DNA of 64,000 nucleotides, taken from contig CM055278.1 in the NCBI GenBank assembly GCA_029237695.1, positions 78,141,817-78,205,816 on the forward strand, given 5' to 3'. A program made the translations under genes and the position numbers. How positions within the stretch are numbered: position 1 is the stretch's first letter; every line of letters begins with the position of its first letter. This DNA is from Conchocele bisecta (Eukaryota; Mollusca; Bivalvia; Lucinida; Thyasiridae). Positions 51,375 to 62,017 of the stretch are shown piece after piece. The notes beneath the pieces were generated by a model that was not told the origin of the DNA, did no database searches, and worked only from the letters and a program-made list of their open reading frames with translations.

Positions 51375-51764
51375 TATTTAGCGTTCTATAAATAGACTGG
51401 TGTTTCAGCATTATCTGTGTATGGGATCACGTGGTCTATTGTTTACACTGCAGCCCACGGCAATCTCGCTTAAATCGTAAATTTCATTCATCAATATGAC
51501 TGTTGCAGCGTAAACAATAGATCACGTGACACCACATCCTGAGATTATGCACGTATCAACAGCTAATAGTCCGCATGAATAGGCAGGACACGTGACCATA
51601 GGCATTATTTATTATCAATTAATCCTTTTAAGCGCCTGTTGATCGCGAGTAGTATACATTGTAATAAGCGTCTGTCTATCGCGAGCACTGTACAACGTAA
51701 TAAGCATGATTTTATAAATAACTCATATGTTTAATACATTAATACAAGTTTGTATGTCATAGGC
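51375..51764. repeat. 390-bp direct repeat, copy 1 (copy 2 at 52037-52423)
   Basis: TATTTAGCGTTCTATAAATA to GTATGTCATAGGC occurs twice with few differences. Each copy holds an inner inverted pair GGGATCACGTGGTCTATTGT / ACAATAGATCACGTGAC. Copies are separated by 272 bp that begins TACAGTCGAACTTGTGCTAA, a Tc1/pogo-like MITE end without a visible partner. Confidence 0.88.
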
Positions 51765-52036
51765 ATTATTAATAATTACAGTCGAACTTGTGCTAACGAC
51801 CACTTGTAATAAACGACCACCTGCTGTAAGCGACCGGTTTGAATCCCGCCCGGCGAATTTCCCATAATAACATACTTGCAATGAACGACCACCTGCTGTC
51901 TACGACCAGCGACCGTATAAATACGGCCCATTCCGTCAAAATACGACGCGTTCAACGACCGTCGGCGACTGTCAGCGCCCATGAAAACACGGCTCGAAAC
52001 ACGGCTATAAGCGGTGGCTATAATCCATAAAACGTG

Positions 52037-52423
52037 TATTTAGCGTTCTATAAATAGACTGGTGTTTCAGCATTATCTGGGTCAGGGTATGGGATCACGT
52101 GGTCTATTGTTTACACTGCAGCCCAAGGCAATCTCGCTTAAATCGTAAATTTCATTCATCAATATGACTTGCAGCGTAAACAATAGATCACGTGACCCCA
52201 CATCCTGAGATTATGCACGTATCAACCGCATGAATAGGCAGGACACGTGACCATAGGCATTATTTATTATCAATTAATCCGTTTAAGCGTCTGTTGATCG
52301 CGAGTAGTATACATTGTAATAAGCGTCTGTCTATCGCGAGCACTATACAACATAATAAGCATGATTTTATAAATAACTTGTATGTTTAATACATTAATAC
52401 ATACAAGTTTGTATGTCATAGGC
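52037..52423. repeat. 387-bp direct repeat, copy 2
   Basis: Second copy of 51375-51764, same orientation; small deletion around CAACAGCTAATAGTCC. Confidence 0.88.
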
Positions 52424-52479
52424 CACTACCGTCGGGGGATACTATGGATTTGACAGCGCGCCGCGTCCGCGTCCGCCGT

Positions 52480-53100
52480 AGACACTTCTTGTCCGGAGCA
52501 TAACTCGAACACCCTTTGGAATATTTTCATGAAACTTCACACATGCATAGACCACGACCCGAAGGTGTGTCGCGCACAAGAATGACAACTCTTGCATAGC
52601 TAATTTTTGAGTTATCTCCCTTTTTTGTTTCTCGCACTGATTTCCTGTCCGGAGCATAACTCCACCACCCTTTCGAATATTTTCATGAAACTTCACACAT
52701 GCATAGACCACGACCCGAAGGTGTGTCGCGCACAAGAATGACAACTCTTGCATAGCTAATTTTTTAGTTATCTCCCTTTTTTGTTTCGCGCACTGATTGA
52801 CCATAACTCGACCACCCTTTGGAATATTTTTATGAAACTTAACACATTCAATTAGACCACGAACCGAAGGTGTGTCGTGCACAATGATGACAATCTTGCA
52901 TAGCTAATTTTTGAGTTATCTCCCTTTTTTGTTTTCGCTCACTGATTTCCTGTCCGGAGCATAACTCGACCACCCTTTGGAATATTTTCATGAAACTTCA
53001 CACATGCATAGACCACGACCCGGAGGTGTGTCGCGCACAAGAATGACAACTCTTGCGTAGCTAATTTTTCAGTTATCTCCCTTTTTTGTTTTGCGCACTC
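52480..53100 (+). repeat. ~152-156-bp tandem repeat, four units
   Basis: TGTCCGGAGCATAACTC marks units at 52490, 52646 and 52951, with a degenerate one near 52797. Each has GGAATATTTTCATGAAACTT, CATGCATAGACCACGACCCG, GGTGTGTCGCGCACAAGAAT and AGTTATCTCCCTTTTTTGTT. Also found at 55240-55540. Core of a Helitron-like element. Confidence 0.85.
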
Positions 53101-53334
53101 TACAAACTGTACAATAATGCATGAAGACCTGTTTTCTCGTCTGCTCTGTATACCTTTTCTCGTGTGTTCTGTACACCTTACCTGTAGAGAGAACAATAGA
53201 AACTGGGAGAACCATGTGCTAAGCATGGGCTAGCATGTGCATATGTCCAGTGCTTGACCACTGCTGACCAGGTAATTTATACAGGTAAATCACTACATTG
53301 GGTACTGTGTTGAAAATATTGTGGCATTATGTGG

Positions 53335-53935
53335 ACCTCTGCAGATATATGTAGATAAATATAGGACTATTAAAAAAAAATCTGATCTCCAATAGCAAGC
53401 ATTATTATTTTTAAACTTTTTTTTTTCATTTTTTGTTGTTTTTTTTTCATTATTTTTTTTCATTTTTTTTTTCAAATTATTTTTCAATTTGACTGGAAAA
53501 AAAATCTGGGCTCCAGTAGCAAGCATTATTATTTTTAAACTTTTTTTTTCCATTTTTTTTTTTTTATTTTTTTTTTCATTTTTTTTTTCAAATTATTTTT
53601 CAATTTTTGTCCAGTAGCAGAAGGTCGTAAGTGCTATATACAGACTATTCACCTGTACATGTGCTAGCATGTGCAACTGACCACTGACCACTTACAGGTA
53701 ATTTATACAGGTAAATGATTATATTACATTTCCGTAAACTGTGTTGAAAATATTGTGGCATTATGTGGACCTGTGCAGATATATGTAGATAAATATAGGA
53801 CTATTAAAAAAAATTCTGGGCTCCAGTAGCAAGCATTATTATTTTTAATTTTTAAACTTTTTTTCCATTTTTTTTTTTTCATTTTTTTTTTTCAAATTCT
53901 TTTTCAATTTTTGTCAGTAGCATAAGGTCGTAAGT
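53335..53935. repeat. T-rich repeat module, about three copies
   Basis: The module GGACTATTAAAAAAA...GGGCTCCAGTAGCAAGCAT, then TATTATTTTTAAAC and (T)n with CATTTTTTTTTTCAAATTAT, occurs at 53360-53490, 53490-53610 and 53800-53920. GATATATGTAGATAAATATA precedes two of them. Low complexity. Confidence 0.75.
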
Positions 53936-53959
53936 GCTATATACAGACTATTATCATAT

Positions 53960-54036
53960 AATAAAACAATTATTGACTAGTGAGCCATAGAATATAATCT
54001 GATATTCTATGGTTCACTAGTCAATAATTGTATAAT
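53960..54036. repeat. Short palindrome
   Basis: ACAATTATTGACTAGTGAGC and ATAGAATATA are mirrored by TATTCTAT and GGTTCACTAGTCAATAATTG; arms ~35 bp with almost no loop. Confidence 0.85.
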
Positions 54037-54107
54037 ATGTTCGGGCCAGTGAAAATTGCTTTCGGGCCCAGGCTCGAGGTCAAGGCGGGACAAGGCGAGG
54101 CATCTGA

Positions 54108-55615
54108 TTCCGCGGAAGGAATTCTTGTTTACTTATCTCCCTTTGTTGTTTCGTGCTCTGATTTTGTATCCAAAGCATAACTCAAACACGCATATACGCA
54201 TTGCTCTAATGGTCCTCTACCGCCCTGTGCCAAATCCACGTTCGTTCTGCCCCCGTCAAGCCCAGGGTCAAGGTCACATACTTAGTGCTTCAAAAACATT
54301 AACGCTTGGGTAAATATCTTATACTTTCTGTTTTCTTTCATGGATCATGGATCATCTTCATATTCATATACGCATTGCTCTAATGGTCCTCTACCGCCCT
54401 GTGCCAAATCCACGTTCGTCCTGCCCCACCAATCCCAGGGTCAAGGTCACATACTTGGTGCTTCAAAAACTTTAACGCTCAGGTAAATATCTTATAATTT
54501 TTATTTCCATTCACGGATCAACTTCATATTTCATATACGCGTTGCTCTAATGGTCGTCTACCGCCCTGTGCCAAATCCACGTTCGTCCTGCCCCTGCCAA
54601 GCCCAGGGTCAAGGTCACATACTTAGTGCTTCAAAAACTTTAACGCTCGGGTAAATATCTTATAATTTCTGTTTTCTTTCATGGATCATCTTCATATTTC
54701 ATATACGCATTGCTCTAATGGTCCTCTACCGCCCTGTGCCAAATCCACGTTCGTCCTGCCCCCGCCAATCCCAGGGTCAAGGTCACATACTTGGTGCTTC
54801 AAAAACTTTAATGCTCAGGTAAATATCTTATAATTTTTCTTTCCATTCACGGATCAACTTCATATTTCATATATGCGTTCTCTAATGGTCCTCTACCGCC
54901 CTGTGCCAAATCCACGTTCGTCCCGCCCCGCCAAGCCCAGGGTTAACATCATATACTTAGTGCTTCAAAAACTTTAATGCTCAGGTAAATATCTTATAAT
55001 TTCTGTTTTCTTTCACGGATCAGCTTCATATTTCATATATGCATTGCTCTAATGGTCCTCTACCGCCCTGTGCCAAATCCACGTTTGTCCTGCTCCCGCC
55101 AAGCCCATGGTGAAGGTCACATACTTGGTGCTTCAAAAACTTTAATGCTCAGGTAAAAGAAAATTTTGACTTGCAATTTGGCCTCATTTATTATCAAAGC
55201 GATATGTGGGACATCCGTGTTCTATGAACACATTTTCTAGTTTATTAAACTTCACACATGCATAGAAGACGACCCAAAGGTGTGTCGCACGTAAGAATGA
55301 CAACTCTTGCATCGTTAATTTCTTAGTTATCTCCCTTTGTTGTTTCGTGCACTGATTTCGTGTCTGGAGCATAACTCGAACACCCTTTGGAATATTTTCA
55401 TGAAACTTCACACATGCATAGACCACGACCCTAAAGGTGTGTCCCGCAAGAATGACAACTCTTGCATCACTAATTCTTTAGTTATCTCCCTTTGTTTTTC
55501 CGTCACTGATTTTGTCTCCGGAGCATAACTCGAACACCCTTTTTTCAAACTACATGTACTTGTGTATCTGGGGAGGGGGATACACATGCGCTTGTCGACA
55601 AGCGTCCATTTCTAG
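54108..55615 (+). mobile_element. Composite Helitron-like array, CTAG end
   Basis: Starts with hairpin TTCCGCGGAA (54108-54117) and CTTG-TT, then ATCTCCCTTTGTTGTTTCGT of the 52480 family. After CTCAAACACG it switches into ~165-bp units of another family (GCATTGCTCTAATGGTCCTC, GCCAAATCCACGTTCGTCCT, AGGGTCAAGGTCACATACTT) for six units, and returns to the 52480 family from ~55240. It ends with perfect hairpin CGCTTGTCGACAAGCG (55589-55604), 7 nt, CTAG and TT. The switches look like a core array captured inside another element. Confidence 0.8.
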
Positions 55616-56059
55616 TTAATAATTACTTTAACTTCTGTTCAAATGACATGATTTTATATGGGTCCGTTGCTAATGGAATTCCCGCAATAGTTGGTAACCG
55701 AAATGCGAATGATACCAGTAACCCGTGCAGTACCAGTATCCGTGCATGTCCCGAAATTTTATAACGCGGTCGGATTCGATCGCGGTTTGAAATCTTGGAC
55801 CCCGACCACCGCGTTATAATGGAGCTGCAGTGTAGTGCAAATACTGTAATAAAGTTGAAAATTTACTTACTTGAGCTACAAAAAGTTTGCAGCTCAAATA
55901 AATAAATTTTTTAATTTGTGATATTTTGTTATCATTTCTTCCCTACTTAATAAGGAAGAAAATCAATAATACATTTGTAAAAGTAAAATATGCATTGACT
56001 TTGAAATATGGGGGTATAATACTCTTTAGATACAAAACTGATCTGGAGCTCTGGGTCTG

Positions 56060-56857
56060 TTTACAATGTGTGGAGTCCAAAGGACACCTCACAAACTTTA
56101 AACACATCAAATGTTTTTCATACTACAGTCAACGCAACAGCCCATGGTTTTACTACTTATATTTACATTGCATGTTCTGATTGTTTCAAAAATATAAATA
56201 GCCAAATATGTGTTAACATTAAGAATCATCCTGTTTTACATCATTTTGTCGCAAGTCATGGAACAGCAACGTTGCCGGTCAATAGCGTGACATTATTGAG
56301 AACGACGATGAATGTCATGTATTTTAATGACGTCAAACAAACTTGAATGAATCAACAATGTCGTGCAACGTTACGTGGGGCTAATGTAATGTACTGGGAT
56401 GTAAATGCAATACGTTGAATGGGCGTTTCCGTTATGAATTTATGGACAGTGTAAATATTATTATCTCAAATCATCTGTAGTTTGAGTAACTTGAAAAGCC
56501 AGTTTTGTATATAATGTAACTACATAACTTTGTTGTGTGTTAATTCAATTCTTAACCGTTGCTTGGATGGGGAATTGTCCCGTGTATCAGATTTACGAAT
56601 CTCAGCGCATTGACAGAAATCAGGCTAATCGTTTAGTTTTTACAAAATCATCCTTTTTCGGATTACAGACTTAGTCTGAAAACTACTCTTGAACAAGTCT
56701 GCTAGTGCAGGGTAGAGGACTTAATGAATACATTTCGCTAGAATAATCACAGAATTGTAATGGTAGGTTTGTCACCATCATCATCGTCATCACTTGCACT
56801 CCATTTATAATGCACTTACAATATGTTATATCTGATAACCAGCCACACAAGACTTAA
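56060..56857. other. Non-coding
   Basis: Two overlapping frames (55926-56346) are not protein-like and have no splice support. No repeat boundary recognised. Confidence 0.4.
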
Positions 56858-56963
56858 CCATTTCACTCCTAAGTCACTGGAAGAGATTTTGATATGTTAA
56901 TTTTCCGACCAATTCAACCGTCACAATTTTCAGACTCATCTGGATCTACACTATTTGCCAATA

Positions 56964-57213
56964 CAGTGCAAACTCTCTGCGACAGCCACCCAAGGGAATA
57001 CTCAAGACTGGCTGTTATAGAGAGGTGGCTGTTATAGGGAGGTTAAATATAGAGACATTTACCCAATTGTGGTAGAAACTAATGGCTGTTATAGAGAGTT
57101 GGCTGTTATAGGAGGTTAAATATAGACACATTTACCCAATTGAGGTAGAAACTAGTGACTGTTATAGAGAGGTGGCTGTTATAGAGAGGTGGCCATTGAT
57201 GGAGGTTTGACTG
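56964..57213. mobile_element. 250-bp MITE with verified TA insertion
   Basis: Ends CAGTGCAAACTCTCTGCG and GGAGGTTTGACTG, with TA on both sides (56962-56963, 57214-57215). The flanks join to GCCAATACCACTATACAGG, present uninterrupted at 44820-44840. Inside are ~80-bp tandem units with GGCTGTTATAGAGAGGTGG and ACATTTACCCAATTG. Confidence 0.92.
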
Positions 57214-57250
57214 TACCACTATACAGGTCTGTGGTGTTATTAAACTGGCC

Positions 57251-57303
57251 TCCCGGCCTTGAATGAACTTAGCTGTTGATAGGCTGTTATACACCAATAA
57301 ACA
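57251..57303 (+). mobile_element. Truncated SINE with 13-bp target duplication
   Basis: A 53-bp 3' fragment (CCCGGCCTTGAATGAACTTA, GCTGTTGATAGGCTGTTATA, CACCAATAAACA) flanked by TATTAAACTGGCC on both sides (57238-57250, 57304-57316). It matches the tail of the SINE at 59665-60059. 5' truncation plus a direct duplication indicates retrotransposition. Confidence 0.85.
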
Positions 57304-57316
57304 TATTAAACTGGCC

Positions 57317-57515
57317 ATTGTTTCGGATTGAGCTGAACCTTGTAATGTCTCGAGCAGCTTTTCTGTACTCTGGGCAGCGACTGACAACATGGACAAAAGA
57401 CTATTGAGAACGGACAGTTTCGGATTGAGCTGAACCTTGTAATGTCTCGTGCAGCTTTTCTGTACTGCGGACAGAGACTGAGAACATGGACAAAAGACAG
57501 TTGAAGGCAGAACAA
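57317..57515. repeat. ~97-bp tandem duplication
   Basis: GTTTCGGATTGAGCTGAACC to CATGGACAAAAGAC occurs at 57318-57412 and 57416-57510 with few differences. The minus-strand frames over it are shadows. Confidence 0.85.
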
Positions 57516-58552
57516 TAATATAATAACCCAATGTTTTAAATATTTTTATTTTTCACTGAAAGTATATGTTGTGACCACTCGTTTGAAATCGAACATATAA
57601 AATCCATTCCAGTTGCGTAGGGGTGAAAGGGTAACAAACTCTGATGAATGAATCAATAACCAAGTTCTGTGTGGCTGTTAAATGTGATGGCTATTTGTTT
57701 GCAGGCTTCCTATGTAGATGTAGGCCAGTGTATGCTTTTTTCTTCATTTCACGGTGTCTCGTTCGCTGTTCTGAATATCTATGCCAGTAACAGCTCCCAT
57801 GTTCAAACAGTGCTGCCGTACAATAGCGTTGATGAAGCTTCATTGTTACATGACTGCTGTTGTTCGACACCGCTCACAGCCGTGTTCAAACATACAGTGC
57901 GTGCTGTTTGACCATGGCTGTAGACAATGTTCATTCCGGGGCCAAGCCAACACCTAAGTAATGCATGTCACTCGTGACGTTACTAGAACCCGCCATTACG
58001 TCACCAGACCAGTTCACAATGGCCTCACTGAACTATTGAAATTGGCGTGGCTAGGGTTATTCGACGTGTACTGTGGCCCCGGAATATGTATGTGTAAATT
58101 ACAGCTGTTTGAATGAAACTGGTTATCAATGTACCGAAAGTACTGCATATATGCTCAAATTGCATGATATTTCTGACGGAAATGTAACAATAATGTTCAA
58201 CCATGTCCAGCCGTGGGTAAACGTTTGCCTTGGCACTCGGGAACTGTTTGAACCCGCGGCCTATGGCCTTGGGGTTCACACATTTCCCTCGTGCCATGGC
58301 AATCGTTTACCGACAACTGGGCATGGTCGAACCTTATGTTGTACAATGTCCACTGGCCCTTTTCACAAAAAATTGTATGACTAAAATGTTTGTAAGCGCA
58401 AAATTATGATAGTCTGTAAATTTCACGTAAACAATGTTTTCTTGTAAACAATTATTGGATTTACATTTATTGAGCAAACGTTTACCCATGGCTGGACATG
58501 GTCAAACGTTATTGGTACATTTCCATCAGAAATATCATGCAGTTTGAGCATA

Positions 58553-59595
58553 CAGGCCACACTCACTTACTCGAATTCGAAGGGAGATAAAAAAATACTT
58601 CGAGTTAACCGTAGTTTGACGTATCCGTAGTACGCAACCTGTCGGGCAACAAACTATTGTATTGAGAGTTAGAACCAAATGATTACTTGCTGATGTAGCC
58701 TTGAGTAGTAAATATGATTTATTTTAGCAATTAAATGTACATGGATACATGTTAAATGCTTTTTCTAAGACAAATCATATTTAAACACTTTCGGTTTGTT
58801 TACAAATACACATATGCATGTCTGTGTGTAATTAATAGATAACCCGGATGTGGCACACGTGACATGTGCATGTAGCGATATGTACATATTCAGTTCACCA
58901 ATGAAATAAATAATAACAAGAACATAATACTTTATGAATTATTTTAATAAATTATACACGGAAACAACACAACACAACAAGAAATACTGATTTGTAACAC
59001 TATTTTAAATGATTATTTCTGACCAGACTTGATTGTACAAACTAATAATGTTTAGAACATAAAACTCGCCCATTCAATGTTTCGTCCCTATACTGATGCT
59101 GTCACATTCGGGAGATATATACACACGATCGAGTGTGAAATATTTCACTCATTTCTAATCGCGCAACTTGTGTTCACTTTAATTAACGTTCGAGTAAAAG
59201 CATTTAATGCGAGTCCAATTAAAATAGTTGCCATTTATGTCTCACCACTTAATGATAACCGACGGTCATTTCGGGAGGCCTGTTTAATCAGTGTCAACGC
59301 AAACACCTTTAACTACGGTCTGAATACCCGACTTTGATCAGGTAAACTGCAGGTGACAAACTTCTACTTACCTCCGCAAATTGACATTTCGACTTAACGA
59401 GTGTGAAATACAGTAGATTTACGTTTTCGGGACCTAAATATACCTTCGAATAAACGGAAAATTTGAGTTATCGAAATTTGACTTAACCGAACTTAGTTAT
59501 ATGGAAAATAATAGGATTTTAAACGGGACCGTGCTAGTAATTCGACGTAACCGGTGATTTCGACGTAAGCGACTTTGAGTAAACGAGCGTAGCCT
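58553..59595. mobile_element. 1043-bp TA-target MITE
   Basis: Ends CAGGCCACACTCACTTACTC and GAGTAAACGAGCGTAGCCTG, inverted. TA is duplicated (58551-58552, 59596-59597). Subterminal words such as TTCGACGTAACCGG and ACTTCGAGTTAACCG repeat inside. A frame at 59077-59337 has no known domain. Confidence 0.85.
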
Positions 59596-59664
59596 GTATA
59601 TGCAGTACTTTCGGTACTTTGATAATCTGCACCATTCAAACAGCGGATTTACACATACATATTC

Positions 59665-60059
59665 AGTGGGTGGCAGGTGGGAGCACGCGATGGGTAATTT
59701 AACGATCGGGGTTCATTCCTACCGGAATCCCGACTGGAGACCTGGTTTGGCCCTCACATACGTCTTTGGCATTTTGTATGAGACAGTTGAATCTGGTTAT
59801 ACCCCTTATAAGAGTAATCCTACCGGTATTACTTTTAAATAGGGGAAGGGGCCAAGTGACTTTTGTGCAGTATGGACCTGGCACCAGGTCGGGTTATTCT
59901 AATTTCAGGGCTGAATATGTTGTATCGCGATGTAAATATTCTGTTCTGATTTTGGGATTTTCCCCCCAATGCAGCAGGTTAAAACGGGATCGAACATGTT
60001 TGCCCGGCCTTACATGACCTTAGCTGTTGATAGGCCGTTAAACACCAATAAACAAACAA
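59665..60059 (+). mobile_element. Full-length SINE-like element with 14-bp target duplication
   Basis: 395 bp flanked by ACACATACATATTC (59651-59664 and 60060-60073). The left-arm copy at ~58079-58100 shows the uninterrupted site in reverse complement. The 5' head has A-box-like TGGCAGGTGGG (59671) and B-box-like GGGTTCATTCC (~59708) at roughly tRNA spacing, so a tRNA-related pol III head is plausible. The 3' end is ACACCAATAAACAAACAAA. Fragments: 22300-22410, 36236-36345, 38217-38400, 57251-57303. Confidence 0.8.
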
Positions 60060-60372
60060 ACACATACATATTCCGGGGTCGCAGTACACGTCAATTTCAA
60101 AATTTCAATGCGACCGTTGTGAATTAGTTTGGTGACGTAATGGCACGTTCTAGTAACGTCATGAGACACATGAATTATGTAGGTGTTGGCTTGGCCCTGG
60201 AATGAGCATTGTCTACAGCCATGGTCAAACAGCACGCGTTGTACGTTTGAACACAGCTGTGAGCGGTGTCGAACAACAGCAGTCATTTAACAATGTATGT
60301 TAGAAGCATCCTTCTGTGGCATATGGCCACCATTGCTTATACTGCGACAAGGCATAGAAAAACGCCACTATA

Positions 60373-60530
60373 TAACGTTTATTCAACTGCCATTTTGAAA
60401 TACCAAATTTATTTCCCCGAGACATCTGGAAATCCGATAAAGACAGAGTGCAGAGCACGAGTTTCTTTGTCGGATTTACAGATGTCAAGGGAAATAAATC
60501 CAGTATTTCAAAATGATAGTGGAATAAATT
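60373..60530. repeat. Palindromic MITE-like hairpin
   Basis: TGCCATTTTGAAATACCAAA, TTTATTTCCC, GACATCTGGAAATCCGA / TCGGATTTACAGATGTC, GGGAAATAAATCCAGTATTT, CAAAATGATAG form ~65-bp imperfect arms. The frames on both strands are palindrome shadows. Confidence 0.8.
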
Positions 60531-61224
60531 GTACATTACATGCTCTTCGAAAAATGTGAACCTTGCTCTTAAGCCTGCTTACAACGTTGTCAAAATTGAC
60601 AATTGTGACGTTGGTGTATGAATTGTTTCTTCGCCGGAAATGACGTGAAAATGTGACATCAATTACATCCCGCGAACGTCTAGGAAGAAATATTTCCTTT
60701 AGTGACATAAATCCCTCCAGAATCAAAGTAAATCAATTGGTAGCATGTAATATATGTATGTAAGTCACTCATATGTAACACCGTTTTTATCAGGTAACCA
60801 GCTTTGTATTGGCTAATTACGTACTGACTGATAAAATACTGTCAAATCAGGCATTGACCTGAAATGAATATCCGGGCCACACCAAATTGAAAACTAACGT
60901 TTTGCATTGGTCTAACGACGGTCACATGACGCTACCGAATGGCATAAGTGGAATGACGCCACAGAAACAAGCTCATCATAATTGCCATGTTTGTGTCTTG
61001 TGATATCAAGTTTATCGGTCTCTGCTCGGAAACTGTAGAAATTGACGAGTGTTTCCTAGCCTTGCCAGATACACTTGATATCAAAATACACTAGCCTGAT
61101 ATTCTCTATATTTCGCTAACTACGTGTCTGGTTATTGTTGCCCCTACAGGTCATGGTCATGACTAACGTAAGCTTTCATTGGTTACTGCAGTTCAGTCAT
61201 AGCGTTACAAGAATGCTAATCTGC
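60531..61224. other. Non-coding
   Basis: Nothing assigned. GATATCAAGTTTATC (61005) and CACTTGATATC (61071) are a loose inverted pair. Confidence 0.4.
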
Positions 61225-61315
61225 ACAGTAATTTTTGCACAGTAACTTGCACACAGTAATTTTCACACAGTAATTTTCACACAGTAACTTGCACACAGTA
61301 ATTTGCACAGTGTTT
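61225..61315 (+). repeat. ~19-bp tandem repeat
   Basis: CACACAGTAATTTTCACACA-type units (variants TTGCACACAGTAA) repeated about five times. Confidence 0.85.
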
Positions 61316-61330
61316 TATTTTTACAGTTAA

Positions 61331-61511
61331 CCCTTAGAAGGGCGGAAACCGAAAATTGTTGTCTGCTGCTGTTTACTTATTTTGTATTTTCACATTCGCA
61401 TTTTACAATTATTTCCATCTAAAGTGCCGTCACAGCATGTTTTTTTATAAGAAAAAATGGAAAATAAAAAATAAACAGCAGACGAGAAATTTTAATTCAG
61501 CAATATAAGGG
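61331..61511. mobile_element. piggyBac-like MITE, clean ends
   Basis: TTAA (61327-61330), CCCTTAGAAGGGCGG...AATATAAGGG, TTAA (61512-61515). Inner GTCTGCTGCTGTTTA and AAACAGCAGACG. It has the clearest termini of the family and lies 97 bp upstream of the candidate microexon. Confidence 0.85.
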
Positions 61512-61607
61512 TTAACTAAATGCTTCATTTTGTTCATTTGCTGTTTGCGTGTTTGTTGTTTCCACGTATTGACATGTTTTGTGTCTTCCCCGCATGCTCC
61601 CTAACAG

Positions 61608-61631
61608 AAAGAAGACTTTGGTGTGACAATG
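61608..61631 (+). CDS. Candidate 24-nt glycogenin microexon
   Basis: The acceptor context CTCCCTAACAG ends at 61607, with a pyrimidine-rich stretch (GTGTCTTCCCC) and a branch-point-like CTAAC. Donor GTAAGA starts at 61632. Between them 24 nt read KEDFGVTM in phase 0, compatible with the phase-0 end of the previous exon at 44144. Glycogenin linkers are variable and often spread over small exons, so this is plausible, but only the splice signals and phase support it. A chance match cannot be excluded. Confidence 0.45.
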
Positions 61632-62017
61632 GTAAGACAAGCTCTATGTGAATAAAACGAGTTCACGGCCCGTGCTTATAAAACTTACTGAGCATGTGTT
61701 CTGTTTTCATGCTCAAAATCATGCAGTTTGATTGGTCGAGGCTGAGTTGTGCTCAGTCTCGGCCAATGAAACTGCGTGATTTGAGTACAGTATGAATTTG
61801 GAGGATCTACTCGGAAAGTTGCATCGGCACATGCCCTGAATTTACAACTTTGCTTATTACTACTTATATTCATGATGCACCATCTTACAATTGGCACTTA
61901 ACATGGGTAATTTTCTTATTACTTGACCCACAACATATGTACGGTATCCACCATTTGAACTGTCTCATCGAGATTGTTCTAATGAGTGGTTACAATGTAT
62001 ATACTGTATTCATTCTA

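Larger units (their letters stand above)
50843..55832. mobile_element. 4990-bp pogo/Tc1-like element nested in the MITE
   Basis: Left terminus CACTGCAGCTCCATTATAAC continuing GCGGT; right terminus ACCGCGTTATAATGGAGCTG continuing CAGTG: a perfect ~25-bp TIR. TA is present on both sides (50841-50842, 55833-55834), duplicated relative to the intact MITE. No long transposase frame, so non-autonomous or swollen by later insertions (Helitron-like arrays 52480-53100 and 54108-55615, T-rich repeats). Confidence 0.92.
50719..56053. mobile_element. MITE subfamily B split by a 5-kb insertion
   Basis: Left piece 50719-50842 starts CAGAGCTCCAGATAAG and stops at CAAATTGAGTA. Right piece 55833-56053 resumes TAGTGCAAATACTGTAATAA and ends CTGATCTGGAGCTCTG. 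Joined, they match the intact copy at 44211-44549. Flanks are GGTCTG on both sides (50713-50718, 56054-56059), a perfect 6-bp target duplication preserved around 5.3 kb. Confidence 0.93.
57841..60295. mobile_element. Foldback (long inverted repeat) element carrying two later insertions
   Basis: Left arm 57841-58228. Right arm in three pieces: 58473-58552, 59596-59664, 60060-60295. The pieces total 385 bp against 388 bp for the left arm and align end to end (CATTGTTACATGACTGCTGT / ACAGCAGTCATTTAACAATG; AACGTTTGCC / GCAAACGTTTACCC). Spacer 58229-58472. The two interruptions are a TA-flanked MITE and a SINE; the left arm supplies the intact empty site for both. Removing them gives a ~1.03-kb palindromic element. 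No coding sequence. Confidence 0.9.
44145..61607 (+). other. Glycogenin intron (17.5 kb if the 61608 microexon is real)
   Basis: Bounded by GTAGGT at 44145. Densely packed with nested MITEs, Helitron-like elements and SINEs. A candidate acceptor at 57704 (TTTGTTTGCAG) precedes an open frame, but no convincing donor follows, so no exon is called there. Confidence 0.6.

Noticed and set aside
57705..57911. Possible glycogenin exon after TTTGTTTGCAG
   Set aside because: The acceptor is good, but no convincing donor follows and the translation has no glycogenin resemblance; the distal part enters the foldback element.
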